Assembly: GCA_028277515.1 (NCBI GenBank)
Contig: JANQGC010000102.1
Span: 1-18,060 of the forward strand
Length of the DNA stretch: 18,060 nucleotides
Direction of reading: 5' to 3'
Source: Anaerolineae bacterium
GTDB lineage: Bacteria; Chloroflexota; Anaerolineae; Promineifilales; Promineifilaceae
Shown here: positions 1 through 7,855 of the stretch, piece by piece
Layout of the letters: the number at the start of each line of letters is the position of its first letter
Numbering within the stretch: the first letter of the stretch is position 1
The notes under the pieces: model-generated
What the model was told of the DNA's origin: nothing
Database searches by the model: none
Seen by the model: only the letters and a program-made list of their open reading frames with translations
Made by a program: the position numbers and the translations under genes

Positions 1-20
1 TGTCGCGGTTACGAGGTTTA
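1..20 (+). repeat. Two-hairpin repeat, copy A (3' tail only)
   Basis: The window opens with CGCGGTTACGAGGTT, which matches the 3' tail of copy C at 5537-5593 (CGCGGTTACAAGATT) with two substitutions. Everything upstream is cut off by the window edge, so the hairpins of this copy cannot be seen. The assignment rests on about 15 bases and is tentative. Confidence 0.35.
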
Positions 21-174
21 CCCATTTAAATAAACAAGATTCATTAGCCATTAACCCGCTGAAGTGGTTTCTCTGAACCCATTAAACGACATTTTTCACG
101 GAATTTAAATGCCTCTGCATCTTATAATCGTCCCCCGATTGCCATAAACTCGGCTAAAATAATCAGCAGAATAA

Positions 175-336
175 CTGAATTCACAGTCTTTTACCAAATA
201 TTGTCCTTTTTTAGGCAAAAACGGAGCGGTGTACTGGCCCGACTTTCTCATTAACGATATAGATGAGATGATCCCTGGTCGCGGCTATCAAGTATATATG
301 AACAACGCCGCCAACTTAAATTATCCTACCAGCTAA
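175..336 (+). pseudogene. Decayed C-terminal fragment of a surface-protein module
   Basis: An open frame begins just after an in-frame TAA (172-174) and ends at TAA 334-336, with no plausible start codon. From about 217 it encodes a peptide containing KNGAVYWPDF, then IPGRGYQVYM, then an Ala, Asn-Leu and Tyr-Pro near the end. This spacing of VYWP, PGxGYQxY and LxYP is the signature of a C-terminal module that I know from large secreted or surface proteins of Bacteroidetes/Ignavibacteria and some Chloroflexi. Only about 40 residues remain, and the upstream half of the module is absent. I infer the tail of a gene lost by deletion or recombination. The flanking hairpin repeats (copies A and B) could have been involved. 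No function remains. Confidence 0.5.
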
Positions 337-370
337 CCTTATATAGAAGATCAGCTCGTTTCCCAGGCGC

Positions 371-424
371 GACCCTGTAACCGAAAAATTCATTTTTCGC
401 TCCTCTGCACGATTTGGAAATCGC
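371..424 (-). repeat. Two-hairpin repeat, copy B
   Basis: Read on the minus strand it consists of a 6-bp stem (418-423 with 410-415, CGATTT/AAATCG), a GTGCAGAGGA linker, a 7-bp stem (CGAAAAA/TTTTTCG, 393-399 with 382-388) with a 4-base loop, and a GGTTACAGGGT tail. Copy C at 5537-5593 has the same order: stem with a TTCC loop, GCAGGA linker, GCGAAA-type stem and GGTTACARGRT tail. The first stem has a different sequence in the two copies but pairs in both. Confidence 0.55.
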
Positions 425-458
425 GTTTACACCATTACATGACATTTGACATGGGAAT

Positions 459-476
459 TTGTGACAATCTTCACAA
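459..476. promoter_or_regulatory. CRP/FNR-type activator site upstream of hoxE
   Basis: A perfect dyad TTGTGA-N6-TCACAA matches the consensus of CRP-type members of the CRP/FNR family (TGTGA-N6-TCACA). Its centre (467.5) is about 42 bases upstream of the start predicted from the TATAAT at 498-503, which is the classical class II activator position. The -35 region of that promoter is poor, as expected for an activator-dependent promoter. Which regulator binds is unknown. Confidence 0.55.
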
Positions 477-497
477 TCCATAAATGCTCTTATCCTT

Positions 498-503
498 TAT
501 AAT
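498..503 (+). promoter_or_regulatory. -10 box of the hox operon promoter
   Basis: This is a perfect TATAAT with no good -35 hexamer 16-18 bases upstream. It lies 65 bases before the hoxE start codon and is correctly spaced from the CRP/FNR-type dyad at 459-476. The predicted transcription start is near 509-511. A TTGACA at 446-451 is too far upstream to pair with it. Confidence 0.5.
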
Positions 504-516
504 TCAGAATATGGGA

Positions 517-546
517 GCGCCATGAAACAAATGGCGCATTCTTTTT
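517..546 (+). promoter_or_regulatory. Leader hairpin with T-tract (possible attenuator)
   Basis: GCGCCAT (517-523) pairs perfectly with ATGGCGC (531-537) around a 7-base loop and is followed by ATTCTTTTT. It sits between the predicted transcription start and hoxE, so it has the form of an intrinsic terminator inside the 5' leader. The T-tract (541-546, CTTTTT) is also complementary to AAAAAG at 552-557, which overlaps the hoxE ribosome binding site. A simple 5' stabilising hairpin is the alternative reading. Confidence 0.5.
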
Positions 547-567
547 GAATCAAAAAGGAGCGAAACT

Positions 568-1071
568 ATGCTACAAGCACCCAAAGTGGAACCGCCATCA
601 GACGATAAACGGTGGCGGATCGTGCAGGGGACCATGCGCCGCAACGGCTTTTCCCGCCACGGCCTGATCGAGACCCTGCATACCGTCCAGGAGACCTTTG
701 GTTTCCTCGACGATGAATCGCTGCACTTTGTCGCCGAGTCCCTACGCGTGCCTTTAAGCCGGGTCTATGGCGTTTCTACCTTTTATCACTTATTCAGCCT
801 CAAACCGGCAGGAAAACACACCTGCGTCATGTGCACAGGTACGGCTTGCTACATCAAGGGCATCAATGCCATGTTGGCCGAAATTAATGATCATTACGAT
901 ATTCAACCGGGCGACACAACGGATGACGGCAACCTTTCTCTGCTCACCGCACGCTGTTTGGGTTCTTGTGGCCTGGCTCCAGTGGCCATTTTTGATGGAG
1001 AAGTAGTGGGCAAGCTAAAACATGATGATCTGATTGCGCGGCTGGCCCAATGGAGTAACGGCGATGTATGA
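568..1071 (+). CDS. hoxE: HoxE, bidirectional NAD-linked [NiFe] hydrogenase [2Fe-2S] diaphorase subunit
   Basis: This is the first gene of a complete hoxEFUYH operon. The 167-residue protein is a NuoE-like thioredoxin-fold [2Fe-2S] protein. The family pattern is visible as C89-x4-C94 (CTGTAC) and C130-x3-C134 (CLGSC). The N-terminal helical part, with [14 protein letters not shown] and GVSTFYHLF, is typical of HoxE/NuoE. In five-subunit Hox enzymes HoxE belongs to the soluble cytosolic diaphorase module with HoxF and HoxU. The length agrees with cyanobacterial HoxE. The ATG is preceded by AAAAAGGAG with 7-base spacing. The stop overlaps the hoxF start (ATGTATGA). NuoE of complex I is excluded by the downstream hydrogenase genes. 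Confidence 0.93.
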   Translation: MLQAPKVEPPSDDKRWRIVQGTMRRNGFSRHGLIETLHTVQETFGFLDDESLHFVAESLRVPLSRVYGVSTFYHLFSLKPAGKHTCVMCTGTACYIKGINAMLAEINDHYDIQPGDTTDDGNLSLLTARCLGSCGLAPVAIFDGEVVGKLKHDDLIARLAQWSNGDV

Positions 1072-2701
1072 ACGACTCGACCGCATCACGATAGATGAAA
1101 TGGAACGAGACGCATTGAGCGAGCACCGCGTTTGCGTCTGTGTAGCCGCCGGCTGTCTTTCCTCCCAAAGCGATGATGTATTGGAAGCGATCCGCAAACG
1201 GGTCGCCGAAGGGGGCCTGGAAGAGACCGTCCAGGTGAAAGGGACCGGCTGCATGGGTCTTTGCGCGCATGGGCCTCTGGTTTCCCAATGCAGCAAGATG
1301 GACCAGGATGAGAAAATAGAGGTCATGTATCAATACGTGACCCCTAATGACGCCCATGACATCGTTAAGAGCCTGGGCAAAGAACCGGTCAAACGGCTGG
1401 AACTGGACACTGACATCCCCTTCTTTCAAAATCAAACCAAAATCGTCCTGGAAAACAGCGGCCGCATCGATCCGGAGCGCATTGAGGATTACATTTCCCA
1501 CGATGGCTACCAGGCGCTGCTTTATGCCCTGACTGAGATGACGCCTGACGAAGTGATCAGCGAAATTGAAGGCAGCGGGCTGCGCGGCCGCGGTGGAGGC
1601 GGCTATCCCACCGGCCTGAAATGGACCACTGTTGCCAAATCGGTAGGCGATGAAAAATATGTCATTTGCAATGCCGACGAAGGGGACCCCGGCGCATTTA
1701 TGGATCGCAGCGTCTTGGAAAGCGATCCCCACCGGGTGTTAGAAGGTATGGCTATCGCCGCTTACGCTGTCGGTGCCCAAAAAGGATATATTTATGTGCG
1801 CGGCGAATATCCGCTGGCAGTTGAGCGGCTGAAAATAGCCATCCGCCAGGCGCGGCGCATCAATCTACTGGGCAGTGACATCTGCAATACACCCTTCCGC
1901 TTTCATGTAGAGATACGCCTCGGTGCGGGCGCTTTTGTCTGCGGTGAGGAAACGGCTTTGATCTCCTCCATTGAAGGCAAGCGCGGACAGCCGAGACCTC
2001 GCCCGCCTTATCCGGCCGAACTCGGCCTTTTTGGCGAGCCAACGCTGATCAACAACGTGGAAACCTTCGCCAATGTGGCGCCCATCATCCGTAACGGTGG
2101 CGATTGGTACTCAGCCATCGGCACCGAGAAAAGTAAAGGGACCAAAGTCTTCGCCCTGGCCGGCGACATCACCAACACCGGCCTCATTGAAGTGCCCATG
2201 GGCATCCGACTGGGTGAAATCATTGATGATATCGGCGGTGGCATTCCTAATAATGGCCACCTCAAGGCCGTTCAAACCGGCGGACCGTCCGGTGGCTGCA
2301 TCCCCGCAGAGTACCTGGATTATCCCGTCGACTATGAATCCCTGCACGACCTGGGATCGATCATGGGTTCCGGCGGCATGATCGTCATGAACGAAAGCGC
2401 CAATATGGTCGATGTAGCCAAATATTTCATGGAGTTCTGCATGACCGAATCCTGCGGCCGCTGCGTTCCCTGCCGCGTGGGCACGGTCCATATGTACAAT
2501 CTATTGGACAAAATTAATGGCGGCGAGGCTACGGCAAAAGACCTGGCTCTCCTGGAAGAGCTGTGTGACATGGTACGCGATACCAGCCTTTGTGGGCTGG
2601 GCCAAACCGCCCCTAATCCGGTGGTCAGCACCCTGCGCTATTTCCGCCATGAATATGAAGACCGACTCATCAGCGATCCTTTATTGGAGGTACAGCCATG
2701 A
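1064..2701 (+). CDS. hoxF: HoxF, NADH-binding FMN/iron-sulfur diaphorase subunit
   Basis: HoxF carries the NAD(H) site of the bidirectional hydrogenase. I choose the ATG at 1064 (545 residues) over the TTG at 1034 because GGAG lies 8 bases upstream and it overlaps the hoxE stop by 8 bases. The domains in order are: a thioredoxin-like [2Fe-2S] domain with C26-x4-C31 and C63-x3-C67; a flavin/NADH domain with [16 protein letters not shown] (172-187) and [12 protein letters not shown] (201-212); an SLBB-type region (about 355-440); and a C-terminal [4Fe-4S] helical domain with C464-x2-C467-x2-C470 and C510. This architecture and length match cyanobacterial HoxF. It is shorter than the Ralstonia form, in which HoxE-like and HoxF-like parts are fused. 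All expected cofactor ligands are present. Confidence 0.95.
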   Translation: MYERLDRITIDEMERDALSEHRVCVCVAAGCLSSQSDDVLEAIRKRVAEGGLEETVQVKGTGCMGLCAHGPLVSQCSKMDQDEKIEVMYQYVTPNDAHDIVKSLGKEPVKRLELDTDIPFFQNQTKIVLENSGRIDPERIEDYISHDGYQALLYALTEMTPDEVISEIEGSGLRGRGGGGYPTGLKWTTVAKSVGDEKYVICNADEGDPGAFMDRSVLESDPHRVLEGMAIAAYAVGAQKGYIYVRGEYPLAVERLKIAIRQARRINLLGSDICNTPFRFHVEIRLGAGAFVCGEETALISSIEGKRGQPRPRPPYPAELGLFGEPTLINNVETFANVAPIIRNGGDWYSAIGTEKSKGTKVFALAGDITNTGLIEVPMGIRLGEIIDDIGGGIPNNGHLKAVQTGGPSGGCIPAEYLDYPVDYESLHDLGSIMGSGGMIVMNESANMVDVAKYFMEFCMTESCGRCVPCRVGTVHMYNLLDKINGGEATAKDLALLEELCDMVRDTSLCGLGQTAPNPVVSTLRYFRHEYEDRLISDPLLEVQP

Positions 2702-3429
2702 GAAGACGATCCCGACCCAGTATTAAAACATTAAAGATCGACGACGTAGACGTCGGCGCGCGTGAAGATGAAACCATCTTGCAATTGGCCCAAGAAAACG
2801 ACATTCACATCCCCACCCTTTGCAACATGGAAGGGTTAAGCGGCCTCGGCGGCTGCCGGCTGTGCATTGTTGAAATTGAAGGATCAAATAAGCTTCATCA
2901 AGCCTGCATGACCTATGCCCGTGAAGGGATGATCGTGCACACCACCTCGGAACGCATCAACAATTACCGGCGCATGATCGTGGAAATGCTCTTTTCCGAA
3001 CGCAACCACGTCTGTTCCGTTTGCGTATCTAATGGACACTGCGAACTGCAAGACCTTTCTGTGGAAATGGGCGTGACCAATCTACGCATTCCCTACCTGT
3101 ATCCACGCATGCCCATCGACGCCTCACACCCTTATTTTATGATGGACCACGACCGCTGCGTGCTATGCACCCGCTGTGTCCGGGTCTGCGCCGAAATTGA
3201 AGGGGCGCATACCTGGGATGTCATGGGTCGTGGTTTCCAATCGTGTATTATCGCCGATTTGAACCAGCCCTGGGGTCTGGCCGAAAGCTGCACAAGTTGC
3301 GGCAAATGTGTACAGGTTTGCCCAACGGGCGCGCTCACGCAAAAAGGAATGTCCGCAGGAGAACAGAGAAAGAAGCGGGAATTTTTGCCTTACCTGACTA
3401 TCATGCGCGAAGGAGACGGATATGAGTGA
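2698..3429 (+). CDS. hoxU: HoxU, iron-sulfur electron-transfer diaphorase subunit
   Basis: HoxU wires the HoxF flavin to the hydrogenase module and is homologous to the N-terminal part of NuoG. The 243 residues contain a plant-type [2Fe-2S] domain (C42, C53, C56, C70), a His-Cys3 [4Fe-4S] site (H104, C106, C109, C115, in [16 protein letters not shown]) and two ferredoxin-type [4Fe-4S] motifs (C154-x2-C157-x2-C160-x3-C164 and C198-x2-C201-x2-C204-x3-C208). The His-x-Cys spacing is the HoxU form, not the His-x3-Cys of NuoG. The start overlaps the hoxF stop as ATGA with GGAGG upstream, so translation is probably coupled. The protein is slightly basic at the N-terminus and has no signal peptide. 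Confidence 0.94.
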   Translation: MRRRSRPSIKTLKIDDVDVGAREDETILQLAQENDIHIPTLCNMEGLSGLGGCRLCIVEIEGSNKLHQACMTYAREGMIVHTTSERINNYRRMIVEMLFSERNHVCSVCVSNGHCELQDLSVEMGVTNLRIPYLYPRMPIDASHPYFMMDHDRCVLCTRCVRVCAEIEGAHTWDVMGRGFQSCIIADLNQPWGLAESCTSCGKCVQVCPTGALTQKGMSAGEQRKKREFLPYLTIMREGDGYE

Positions 3430-3958
3430 GAAAGCGAAAATCGCCACGGTCTGGTTGGATGGCTGTTCCGGCTGCCACATGTCTTTCCTGGACATTGACG
3501 AGCATTTGATTGAATTAAATGAACTGGCCGATCTGGTTTACAGCCCACTGGTTGATAATAAGGAATTTCCGCCGGATGTGTTGGTGACGATTGTCGAGGG
3601 TGCGGTTAGCACAGAAGAAGATTATGAAAAAATCCGCATGATCCGCGGCCGAACCAGGCTGCTGGTTTCTCTGGGTGACTGCGCGATCACGGCCAATGTG
3701 CCCGGCATGCGCAATGAATTTAAAATGGATGATGTGTTGGCTCGATCTTACCTGGAAAACGCCGATGACAACCTTCATATCCCCGTAGAGGTCATTCCCC
3801 CGCTACGTAAGGCCTCCGTCCCCGTGCACCAGGTGGTGAATGTGGACGTCTTTGTGCCCGGCTGCCCGCCTTCGGCCGATACCATCTGGTTCACTGTTTC
3901 TGAACTATTGGCCGGGCGCATGCCTGACCTGACCGGACATACACGCTTCGGCATGTAA
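3422..3958 (+). CDS. hoxY: HoxY, small subunit of bidirectional [NiFe] hydrogenase
   Basis: This is the 178-residue hydrogenase small subunit, which carries the proximal [4Fe-4S] cluster passing electrons from the NiFe site to HoxU. The four ligands are visible: C15-x2-C18 in [11 protein letters not shown]87 in SLGDCAIT and C148 in VPGCPPSAD. As usual for group 3d enzymes, it lacks the C-terminal domain with extra clusters and the twin-arginine signal of membrane hydrogenases, so the enzyme is cytosolic. The ATG overlaps the hoxU stop by 8 bases and follows GAAGGAG with 6-base spacing. The length is normal for HoxY. HydG/FrhG-type small subunits of other group 3 enzymes are less likely because of the surrounding hoxEFU and hoxH. 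Confidence 0.94.
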   Translation: MSEKAKIATVWLDGCSGCHMSFLDIDEHLIELNELADLVYSPLVDNKEFPPDVLVTIVEGAVSTEEDYEKIRMIRGRTRLLVSLGDCAITANVPGMRNEFKMDDVLARSYLENADDNLHIPVEVIPPLRKASVPVHQVVNVDVFVPGCPPSADTIWFTVSELLAGRMPDLTGHTRFGM

Positions 3959-3971
3959 TTGGAGAAATAGA

Positions 3972-5399
3972 ATGGCAAATACAATTGCAATTGACCCCGT
4001 AACCCGCATCGAGGGGCATAGTAAAATCACCTTGACCATGGGCGATGATGGCCGTGTCAGCAACGCCCGTTTTCATGTGACTCAATTTCGTGGCTTTGAG
4101 AAATTCACCGAAGGACGCATGTTCCACGAAATGCCGGCCATCACCGCTCGCTCCTGCGGCATCTGCCCGGTCAGCCATCTCATGTCCTCTGCCAAAGCGT
4201 GTGATGAGCTATTGGCCGTACAGATCCCTCCGGCGGCAGCCCGCCTGCGGCGGATCATGAACCTGGCCCAACATGCCCAATCGCACGCCCTGAGCTTCTT
4301 TCATCTTTCCTCACCAGATCTGCTGCTCGGTTTCGATTCCGATCCGGCCAGCCGTAACATCTTCGGTGTGCTAGACAAATATCCCGACCTGGCTCGCGAC
4401 GGCATCGCCTTGCGCAAATTTGGCCAGTCGGTTATTGAGATATTAGGTGGCAAGCGAGTGCACCCGGCCTGGGTCGTGCCCGGAGGCGTTAATGCCCCAC
4501 TAACCAAGGAGAAGCATGAGCAGATTTCCAGCATGCTGCCCGATGCCCTGATGCGCATTCGCCGCACATTGGATTGGTACAAGGATGTTTTTGGCAAATT
4601 TGATGACGAAATCCGTACCTTCGCTAATTTCCCATCCCTGTTCATGGGCATGGTCAATGACAAAGGGGAATTAGATTTTTATGATGGTAAGCTGCGCATC
4701 ATGGACTCCAAAGGAGACATTATCGCTGACGGTCTGGACCCGCGTCGCTACATGGACTACATTGGCGAATATGTTGAACCGGATTCTTACCTAAAATCTC
4801 CTTATTACAAACCGCTGGGCTACCCCGGCGGCATGTATCGCGTCGGCCCGTTGGCCCGGCTGAATATCGTTGACAGCATCGGCACCCCCCTGGCCGACCA
4901 GGAATGGGCTGAATTCCGCACGCTGGAACGCGGGCCGGAATTAAGTTCGTTCCATTACCATTATGCGCGCCTGATTGAGATTTTATACACCATCGAACGC
5001 ATGGAGCGGGAGCTTAACAATCCGCACATCTTCAGTGAGCGCGTGCGCGCCAATGCTGAACCCAACCGCTCCGAAGGCGTTGGCGCTTCGGAAGCCCCAC
5101 GCGGTACCCTATTCCACCATTACCGCATCGACGAAAAAGGGTTGATCACCTGGGTCAATATGATCATCGCCACCGGCAACAACAGCCTGGCCATGAACAA
5201 AGGCATCTACCAGGCCGCCCGCTTTTTCGTGCGCGGTGATAAGATGCAAGAAGGGATGCTCAACCGCGTGGAAGCGGTCATCCGCTGCTTCGACCCCTGT
5301 TTGAGCTGTTCGACCCATGCCTTTGGCCAGATGCCGCTGGAAGTGCAGCTTCTGGATTCCTCAGGTGCGCTGGTCGACAGGGTCAGCAGAGCGATGTAG
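3972..5399 (+). CDS. hoxH: HoxH, NiFe catalytic large subunit of bidirectional hydrogenase
   Basis: HoxH holds the NiFe(CN)2CO active site that interconverts H2 with protons and electrons. The two ligand motifs are intact: L1 R60-SCGIC-PVSH69 (C62, C65) and L2 D441-PCLSCSTH449 (C443, C446). The conserved RIEGH with E14 is also present. Twenty-six residues follow H449 (AFGQMPLEV and onward). In this family such a tail is removed after the His by a dedicated protease (HoxW) once nickel is inserted, so the gene product is a precursor. Neither hoxW nor hyp maturation genes are in the window, so maturation factors must be encoded elsewhere. GGAG lies 7 bases before the ATG and 13 bases separate it from hoxY. 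The order E-F-U-Y-H has no inserted ORFs, unlike many cyanobacterial operons. Confidence 0.96.
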   Translation: MANTIAIDPVTRIEGHSKITLTMGDDGRVSNARFHVTQFRGFEKFTEGRMFHEMPAITARSCGICPVSHLMSSAKACDELLAVQIPPAAARLRRIMNLAQHAQSHALSFFHLSSPDLLLGFDSDPASRNIFGVLDKYPDLARDGIALRKFGQSVIEILGGKRVHPAWVVPGGVNAPLTKEKHEQISSMLPDALMRIRRTLDWYKDVFGKFDDEIRTFANFPSLFMGMVNDKGELDFYDGKLRIMDSKGDIIADGLDPRRYMDYIGEYVEPDSYLKSPYYKPLGYPGGMYRVGPLARLNIVDSIGTPLADQEWAEFRTLERGPELSSFHYHYARLIEILYTIERMERELNNPHIFSERVRANAEPNRSEGVGASEAPRGTLFHHYRIDEKGLITWVNMIIATGNNSLAMNKGIYQAARFFVRGDKMQEGMLNRVEAVIRCFDPCLSCSTHAFGQMPLEVQLLDSSGALVDRVSRAM

Positions 5400-5458
5400 T
5401 GCGATCATATGATGCAAGATTAACCTGAATATCGCCGATTTGTTTACGCAAATCTAAT

Positions 5459-5516
5459 AAAAAGCGCTTAATCTTGCCCGTTTGTAATGTAAATGGGTAA
5501 ATTTTAAGTGCTTTTT
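5459..5516 (+). terminator. Long nested hairpin terminator after hoxH
   Basis: AAAAAGCGCTTAA (5459-5471) pairs with TTAAGTGCTTTTT (5504-5516) with one G-U wobble. Inside it, TTGCCCGTTT (5474-5483) pairs with AAATGGGTAA (5491-5500) with two G-U wobbles around a 7-base loop, with a 2x3 internal loop between the stems. The outer arms end in A5 and T5, so it can act as an intrinsic terminator for hoxEFUYH and possibly in the other direction. A separate 6-bp hairpin (5437-5442 with 5449-5454) precedes it. Confidence 0.65.
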
Positions 5517-5536
5517 GGCGTTTAAATGCAAGTGTG

Positions 5537-5593
5537 GCCGAGGATTCCATTCCTCGGCGCAGGACGCGAAATCTATTTCGCGGTTACAAGATT
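5537..5593 (+). repeat. Two-hairpin repeat, copy C
   Basis: GCCGAGGA (5537-5544) pairs with TCCTCGGC (5551-5558) around a 6-base loop. A GCAGGA linker follows, then CGCGAAA (5565-5571) paired with TTTCGCG (5576-5582) around TCTA, then GGTTACAAGATT. The same order occurs in copy B (371-424, minus), and the tail matches copy A (1-20). The element ends 10 bases before the Shine-Dalgarno of the GH13 gene, so this copy would lie in that gene's 5' leader if transcription starts upstream of it. Confidence 0.6.
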
Positions 5594-5617
5594 CAAGACC
5601 TTGGAGGCAAAACTATC

Positions 5618-7474
5618 ATGCCAACCAACAATACAACGCCCACATGGCGGGAAATGATCTACCGTTTAATCCGCCAGTTGAAAGATATATTCAGCCCAAT
5701 GTACCCCTCCGAACAAGAAGGCATGGGGGCACGGCCGTATACCGGTGGCACCTCATTTCGTGTCTGGGCGCCCCACGCCGACAATGTTTTTGTCACGGGA
5801 TCGTTCAACAACTGGTCCAGGGAAAAACACGCCCTGGCCGGCGAGGGGAACGGATACTGGTCGGCCGATATCGAAGACGCTATCACCGGAGACGAATATC
5901 GTTATGTGATCCAGAACGGCAATCAACACTTGCTGCGCGTCGATCCCTATGCTCGCAAAATCGCCAAAGAAAACGGCAACGGGATTATCTGCGAGATCTG
6001 CACGCCTGAAAACGGCAATCCACAAAACTGGATGCCCCAATGGAACGAGATGGTCATCTACGAGCTGCACGTCGGAACCTTCGGCGAGGGGGCAACGGAT
6101 GCCCGTGGACAGTTCGAGCATGTAATTGCCAAGCTGCCTTATCTACAGTATTTGGGGATCAACGCCATCGAAATCATGCCCGTCGCCGAGTTTGCCGGTG
6201 ACTATTCCTGGGGCTACAACCCGGCCCACCCTTTCGCCATCACCCAAACATATGGCGGCAAGGAATCCTTTCGCCAGCTAGTTAAGGCCGCTCATGACGC
6301 GGGCATCGCGGTTATCGTCGATGTGGTCTATAACCATTTCGGACCTGATGATTTAAGCCTATGGCAGTTTGATGGCTGGCAGGAAGATGGAAAAGGGGGC
6401 ATCTACTTCTATAATGATTGGCGTTCAACCACACCCTGGGCTGATACGCGGCCCGATTACGGCCGTCCCGAAGTGCGCCAATATCTGCGTGACAACGCCT
6501 TGATGTGGATGGATGAATTCCAGGTGGACGGCCTACGCTGGGACGCCACGGCCTGGATCCGCAATGTCTATGGCCATGAAGGGGATCAGGAATCGGATAT
6601 CCTTGAAGGGTGGGATCTGATGCGCTGGGTCAATGATGAAATTGACAGGCGCCGCCCAGGAGCGATGATCATCGCCGAGGATCTACGCGGTAACGAAGCG
6701 ATCACGCGCTCAACGGCCGATGGGGGCGCCGGTTTCGACAGCCAGTGGGATGAACGTTTCGTCCATCCTGTTCGGGCAGCGATCACCAGCGTGAATGATG
6801 AGGATCGAGATATGCAGGCTGTTGCTTCAGCGATCACCGCTACCTACAACGGGGATGTGTTCAAGCGCATCATCTACACTGAGTCCCATGATGAAGTGGC
6901 CAATGGCCAGGCTCGTGTGCCGGAAGATATCGCCCCCGGCACAGCCGGTTCCTGGGCGGCCAAGAAACGGTCGACGCTTGGTGCCGGATTGCTCTTCACT
7001 TCACCCGGCATTCCCATGATCTTTCAGGGGCAGGAGTTTGTTGAATCCGGCTGGTTTGAGGACACAAAATCTTTGGACTGGCAAAAAGCAAAAGACAACG
7101 GCGGCATCGTCAAGCTGTACCATGACCTGGTCAAACTGCGCCGCAACTGTGATGGTGATAACCTGGGGTTGACCGGGCAAAACACGGAAATTCTGCTGGC
7201 CGATAACGATCAGAAGCTGCTCGTATTCCGCCGCTGGGAGTTTGGGGGACCGGGTGATGATGTCCTGGTTATCGCCAATTTCTCACACCAGACGCTGGAC
7301 CAGGTGGCTGTGCCCTTCCCTCAAAATGGCCTGTGGAACGTCCGCTTCAACAGCGATAATGTTTTGTACGATCCCTCGTTTGATGGCACCCCGCACCATG
7401 ACATTCAGGTAGAAAATGGCCAAACGGCCGTCACTGTCGGCCCTTACTCCCTATTAATTTACACCCTGGCTTAG
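5618..7474 (+). CDS. CBM48-GH13 alpha-glucan enzyme (branching-enzyme or amylase type)
   Basis: I start at ATG 5618 (618 residues) because GGAGG lies 10 bases upstream. The longer GTG-started frame from 5534 would translate the hairpin repeat. Residues about 44-115 form a CBM48 domain (FRVWAPHADNVFVTGSFNNW). The GH13 barrel follows with VIYELHVGTFG (146-156), region I DVVYNH (235-240), region II DGLRWDAT with nucleophile D309, region III IIAED with acid/base E354, and region IV ESHDE with D425. A small beta domain closes the protein. There is no signal peptide, so it acts in the cytoplasm on glycogen, maltooligosaccharides or related glucans. ESHDE and ELHVGTFG resemble GlgB and trehalohydrolase families, but the protein is shorter than classical GlgB. 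The exact reaction cannot be fixed from sequence alone. Confidence 0.85.
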   Translation: MPTNNTTPTWREMIYRLIRQLKDIFSPMYPSEQEGMGARPYTGGTSFRVWAPHADNVFVTGSFNNWSREKHALAGEGNGYWSADIEDAITGDEYRYVIQNGNQHLLRVDPYARKIAKENGNGIICEICTPENGNPQNWMPQWNEMVIYELHVGTFGEGATDARGQFEHVIAKLPYLQYLGINAIEIMPVAEFAGDYSWGYNPAHPFAITQTYGGKESFRQLVKAAHDAGIAVIVDVVYNHFGPDDLSLWQFDGWQEDGKGGIYFYNDWRSTTPWADTRPDYGRPEVRQYLRDNALMWMDEFQVDGLRWDATAWIRNVYGHEGDQESDILEGWDLMRWVNDEIDRRRPGAMIIAEDLRGNEAITRSTADGGAGFDSQWDERFVHPVRAAITSVNDEDRDMQAVASAITATYNGDVFKRIIYTESHDEVANGQARVPEDIAPGTAGSWAAKKRSTLGAGLLFTSPGIPMIFQGQEFVESGWFEDTKSLDWQKAKDNGGIVKLYHDLVKLRRNCDGDNLGLTGQNTEILLADNDQKLLVFRRWEFGGPGDDVLVIANFSHQTLDQVAVPFPQNGLWNVRFNSDNVLYDPSFDGTPHHDIQVENGQTAVTVGPYSLLIYTLA

Positions 7475-7523
7475 TACACTGTTACAAAAATCATTTGCAC
7501 AGAAATTTGACAACTTTTTACTT

Positions 7524-7547
7524 GACCCAATAGGGTTCAATTGGGTC
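7524..7547. repeat. Perfect 8-bp hairpin downstream of the GH13 gene
   Basis: GACCCAAT (7524-7531) and ATTGGGTC (7540-7547) form a perfect inverted repeat with an 8-base loop. There is no T-tract, so it is not a classical intrinsic terminator. It directly precedes the GC-rich inverted-repeat element at 7564-7714. Confidence 0.5.
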
Positions 7548-7563
7548 GGCCGTCCAATGGTAG

Positions 7564-7714
7564 GGGTGGGCCGGCGCGGCATAATGTTGACCACAACCAT
7601 GACCTGCCCACCGCGCCGGCCCACCCTTCACAGCCAGGCGGCGTCTTGCCGGGCGAGACAGGCGGGATGGTTGGCCACGGGTTTCCAGTAAGGCTTTGCC
7701 CGCCTGTCCCGCCC
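7564..7714. repeat. GC-rich double inverted-repeat intergenic element
   Basis: Two large hairpins lie side by side. The first has perfect 16-bp arms (GGGTGGGCCGGCGCGG at 7564-7579 and its complement at 7611-7626) around a 31-base loop. The second has 16-bp arms with one mismatch (7651-7666 and 7699-7714) around a 32-base loop. The outer edges share TAGGGGYGGG in inverted orientation (7561-7570 and about 7708-7717). Open frames across it on both strands are by-products of the high GC. It resembles the palindromic GTAGGGGC-type repeats scattered between genes in several phyla. No transposase is present, so a MITE or REP-like origin is an inference. Confidence 0.65.
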
Positions 7715-7855
7715 CTACGACAATGATCGACGAATTGTAGCGATCGAATTTCATGTCAACTCAAATCATACACAAAAAGGAACCACACCCAAATATGCGT
7801 TTGTGCTTGCAAAGATGGGGGTCTGGCGTTAATCTGTAAGCCATGAGGTGAAAAC

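Noticed and set aside
446..451. TTGACA as the -35 box of the hox promoter
   Set aside because: No -10 box lies 16-18 bases downstream, and it is 46 bases from the TATAAT at 498-503.
944..1732. Long minus-strand open frame of 262 codons opposite hoxE and hoxF
   Set aside because: It overlaps two well-supported genes with all cofactor motifs, shows no recognisable motif, and is explained by codon bias of the hox genes.
7518..7754. 78-codon minus-strand frame with an apparent GAGQAG nucleotide-binding-like motif
   Set aside because: It lies entirely over the GC-rich inverted repeats, so the motif arises from the palindromes, and no homologous domain follows.
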